64,000 nucleotides of DNA from CAZIVP01 sp964542915 (GTDB taxonomy: Bacteria; Calditrichota; Calditrichia; Calditrichales; Calditrichaceae). Location: positions 62,001 to 126,000 of the forward strand of contig CAZIVP010000003.1 of the NCBI GenBank assembly GCA_964542915.1, given 5' to 3'. Under the pieces are notes generated by a model that was not told the DNA's origin, made no database searches, and was given only the letters and a program-made list of their open reading frames with translations. Shown piece after piece: positions 63,222-64,000 of the stretch. Each line of letters begins with the position of its first letter. Position 1 is the first letter of the stretch. A program made the translations under genes and the position numbers.

Positions 63222-64000
63222 ACCATCTCCTCTATTTTTTCCAAATCTTCCACCGTTCCAATGGTTTCGCACGCTACCGTTCGGTTGATGCGCTTTAACA
63301 GACCTTTGAGTACTCTTCCCGGCCCGATTTCATAAAAACGATTGACGCCGGATTCGATCATGGCTTCCATGCTTTGCTGCCACAAAACCGAATGGGTTAA
63401 TTGTTTATAAAGAGCGTTGCGTATTTCGCTTTGGCTCTGAAGTGCTGTTGCCGCAACATTGGAATAAACAGGAACACGGGCATCACTGATTTTTGTTTCA
63501 TCGAGTGCTTTTTGTAAGCCACGACACGCATGTTCCATCAAGGGACTATGAAAAGCGCCGGACACTTCCAGTTCCACCGCTTTTTTAGCTCCCATATCCC
63601 TGGCAACCGGCAATGCCTTTCGAACCGTTTCGGCATTGCCCGATATGGCAATTTGTCCCGGCGAGTTAAAATTGGCCGGCTGAATAACGCCTTCCTCTCC
63701 CAATTTGGCACACAATTCCTTAACCTGTTCAATGCTAAGGCCAATTAAGGCGGCCATGGTTCCCGGTTGTTTGTTTCCGGCTTCGTGCATAAGGCGTCCG
63801 CGCTCTCTCACCAGCTTCAATCCGTCTTCAAACGAAAAAGCGCCGGCCGCAAACAATGCGCTGTATTCGCCCAAACTATGGCCCGCTACCGCTGAAGGCT
63901 TCAGCCCTTTTTTATCCAGTAACTCGGTGACAACGGCGCTGTGCACGTATATGGCGGGTTGGGTAATGTGCGTCTGTTTTAAGGTCTCTTCGGGCCCCTC
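63218..64000 (-). CDS. fabD: Malonyl-CoA:ACP transacylase, partial (5' end outside window)
   Basis: The frame is open from the window edge (EGPEETLKQTHITQPAIYVHS) to a stop at 63218, about 260 residues of a protein that usually has about 310. The nucleophile lies in AVAGHSLGEYSALFAAG; ALPVARDMGAKKAVELEVSGAFHSPLMEHA gives the catalytic His, and FYEIGPGRVLKGLLKRI ends the fold. It loads malonyl groups onto ACP. The N-terminal 50 or so residues lie beyond the window. Confidence 0.95.
   Translation of the reverse strand, partial: EGPEETLKQTHITQPAIYVHSAVVTELLDKKGLKPSAVAGHSLGEYSALFAAGAFSFEDGLKLVRERGRLMHEAGNKQPGTMAALIGLSIEQVKELCAKLGEEGVIQPANFNSPGQIAISGNAETVRKALPVARDMGAKKAVELEVSGAFHSPLMEHACRGLQKALDETKISDARVPVYSNVAATALQSQSEIRNALYKQLTHSVLWQQSMEAMIESGVNRFYEIGPGRVLKGLLKRINRTVACETIGTVEDLEKIEEMV

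Noticed and set aside
1..64000. CRISPR arrays, insertion sequences, integrases or phage genes
   Set aside because: No regularly spaced repeats, transposase motifs or terminal inverted repeats with flanking duplications were seen on reading the window.

Overview
The window looks like chromosomal DNA from a free-living bacterium of the FCB group or a neighbouring lineage (a Calditrichota-like organism would fit). This placement is inference. It rests on the combination of a serine-palmitoyltransferase-type enzyme, a bacillithiol synthase BshC, a DUF4954 protein, a NagB-LmbE fusion of the kind seen in Bacteroidota-like genomes, an archaeal/eukaryal-type prolyl-tRNA synthetase and a complete mevalonate-to-IPP operon. 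Base composition is moderate through most of the window but becomes strongly AT-rich between about 50.0 and 57.3 kb.

Layout. 0-3 kb: a partial DsrE-like gene, a lysine 2,3-aminomutase and an AlkD-like protein. 3.1-8.8 kb (minus): an epimerase, methyltransferase, bshC and uvrC operon ending in a decayed trmO pseudogene with one nonsense codon and three frameshifts. 9.3-11.7 kb (plus): a serine palmitoyltransferase homologue and a GNAT-fold acyltransferase, divergent from the epimerase; together these three form a candidate ceramide/sphingolipid locus. 11.8-18.3 kb: a small Cys-rich protein, rhomboid protease, proS, tRNA-Arg(CCG), an alkaline phosphatase lipoprotein, a PBP4-type peptidase and HU. 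19.1-24.9 kb: amino-sugar genes (NagB-LmbE fusion, NagB) with YjbQ and DUF4954. 25-27.5 kb: an ADP-forming acyl-CoA synthetase and an orphan acyl carrier protein.

27.7-35.7 kb (minus): a tightly packed mevalonate operon, mvaD, phosphomevalonate kinase, an HMG-CoA reductase-mevalonate kinase fusion and idi, continuing into an MFS/POT transporter, DUF2231 and DUF89. HMG-CoA synthase is not in the window. 36.2-49.9 kb (minus): a type IV pilus operon, pilB (fused to a receiver domain), pilD, pilC, pilA, three minor-pilin-like genes, a pilM-pilN fusion, pilO, pilP, pilQ, pilT and a lipoprotein. A terminator-like hairpin directly after pilA probably sets the ratio of major pilin to the rest.

50.2-59.9 kb (minus): an exopolysaccharide/O-antigen cluster running wecB, wza, wzz, wzy, wzx, sulfotransferase and two glycosyltransferases, of which the distal part is AT-rich. 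60-64 kb (minus): the classic fabD-fabG-acpP-fabF-rnc operon, with fabD cut by the window edge. Several genes form functional pairs across the window: envelope polysaccharide with pili, sphingolipid with fatty-acid synthesis, and amino-sugar recycling with peptidoglycan trimming. I found no CRISPR array, insertion sequence or prophage.
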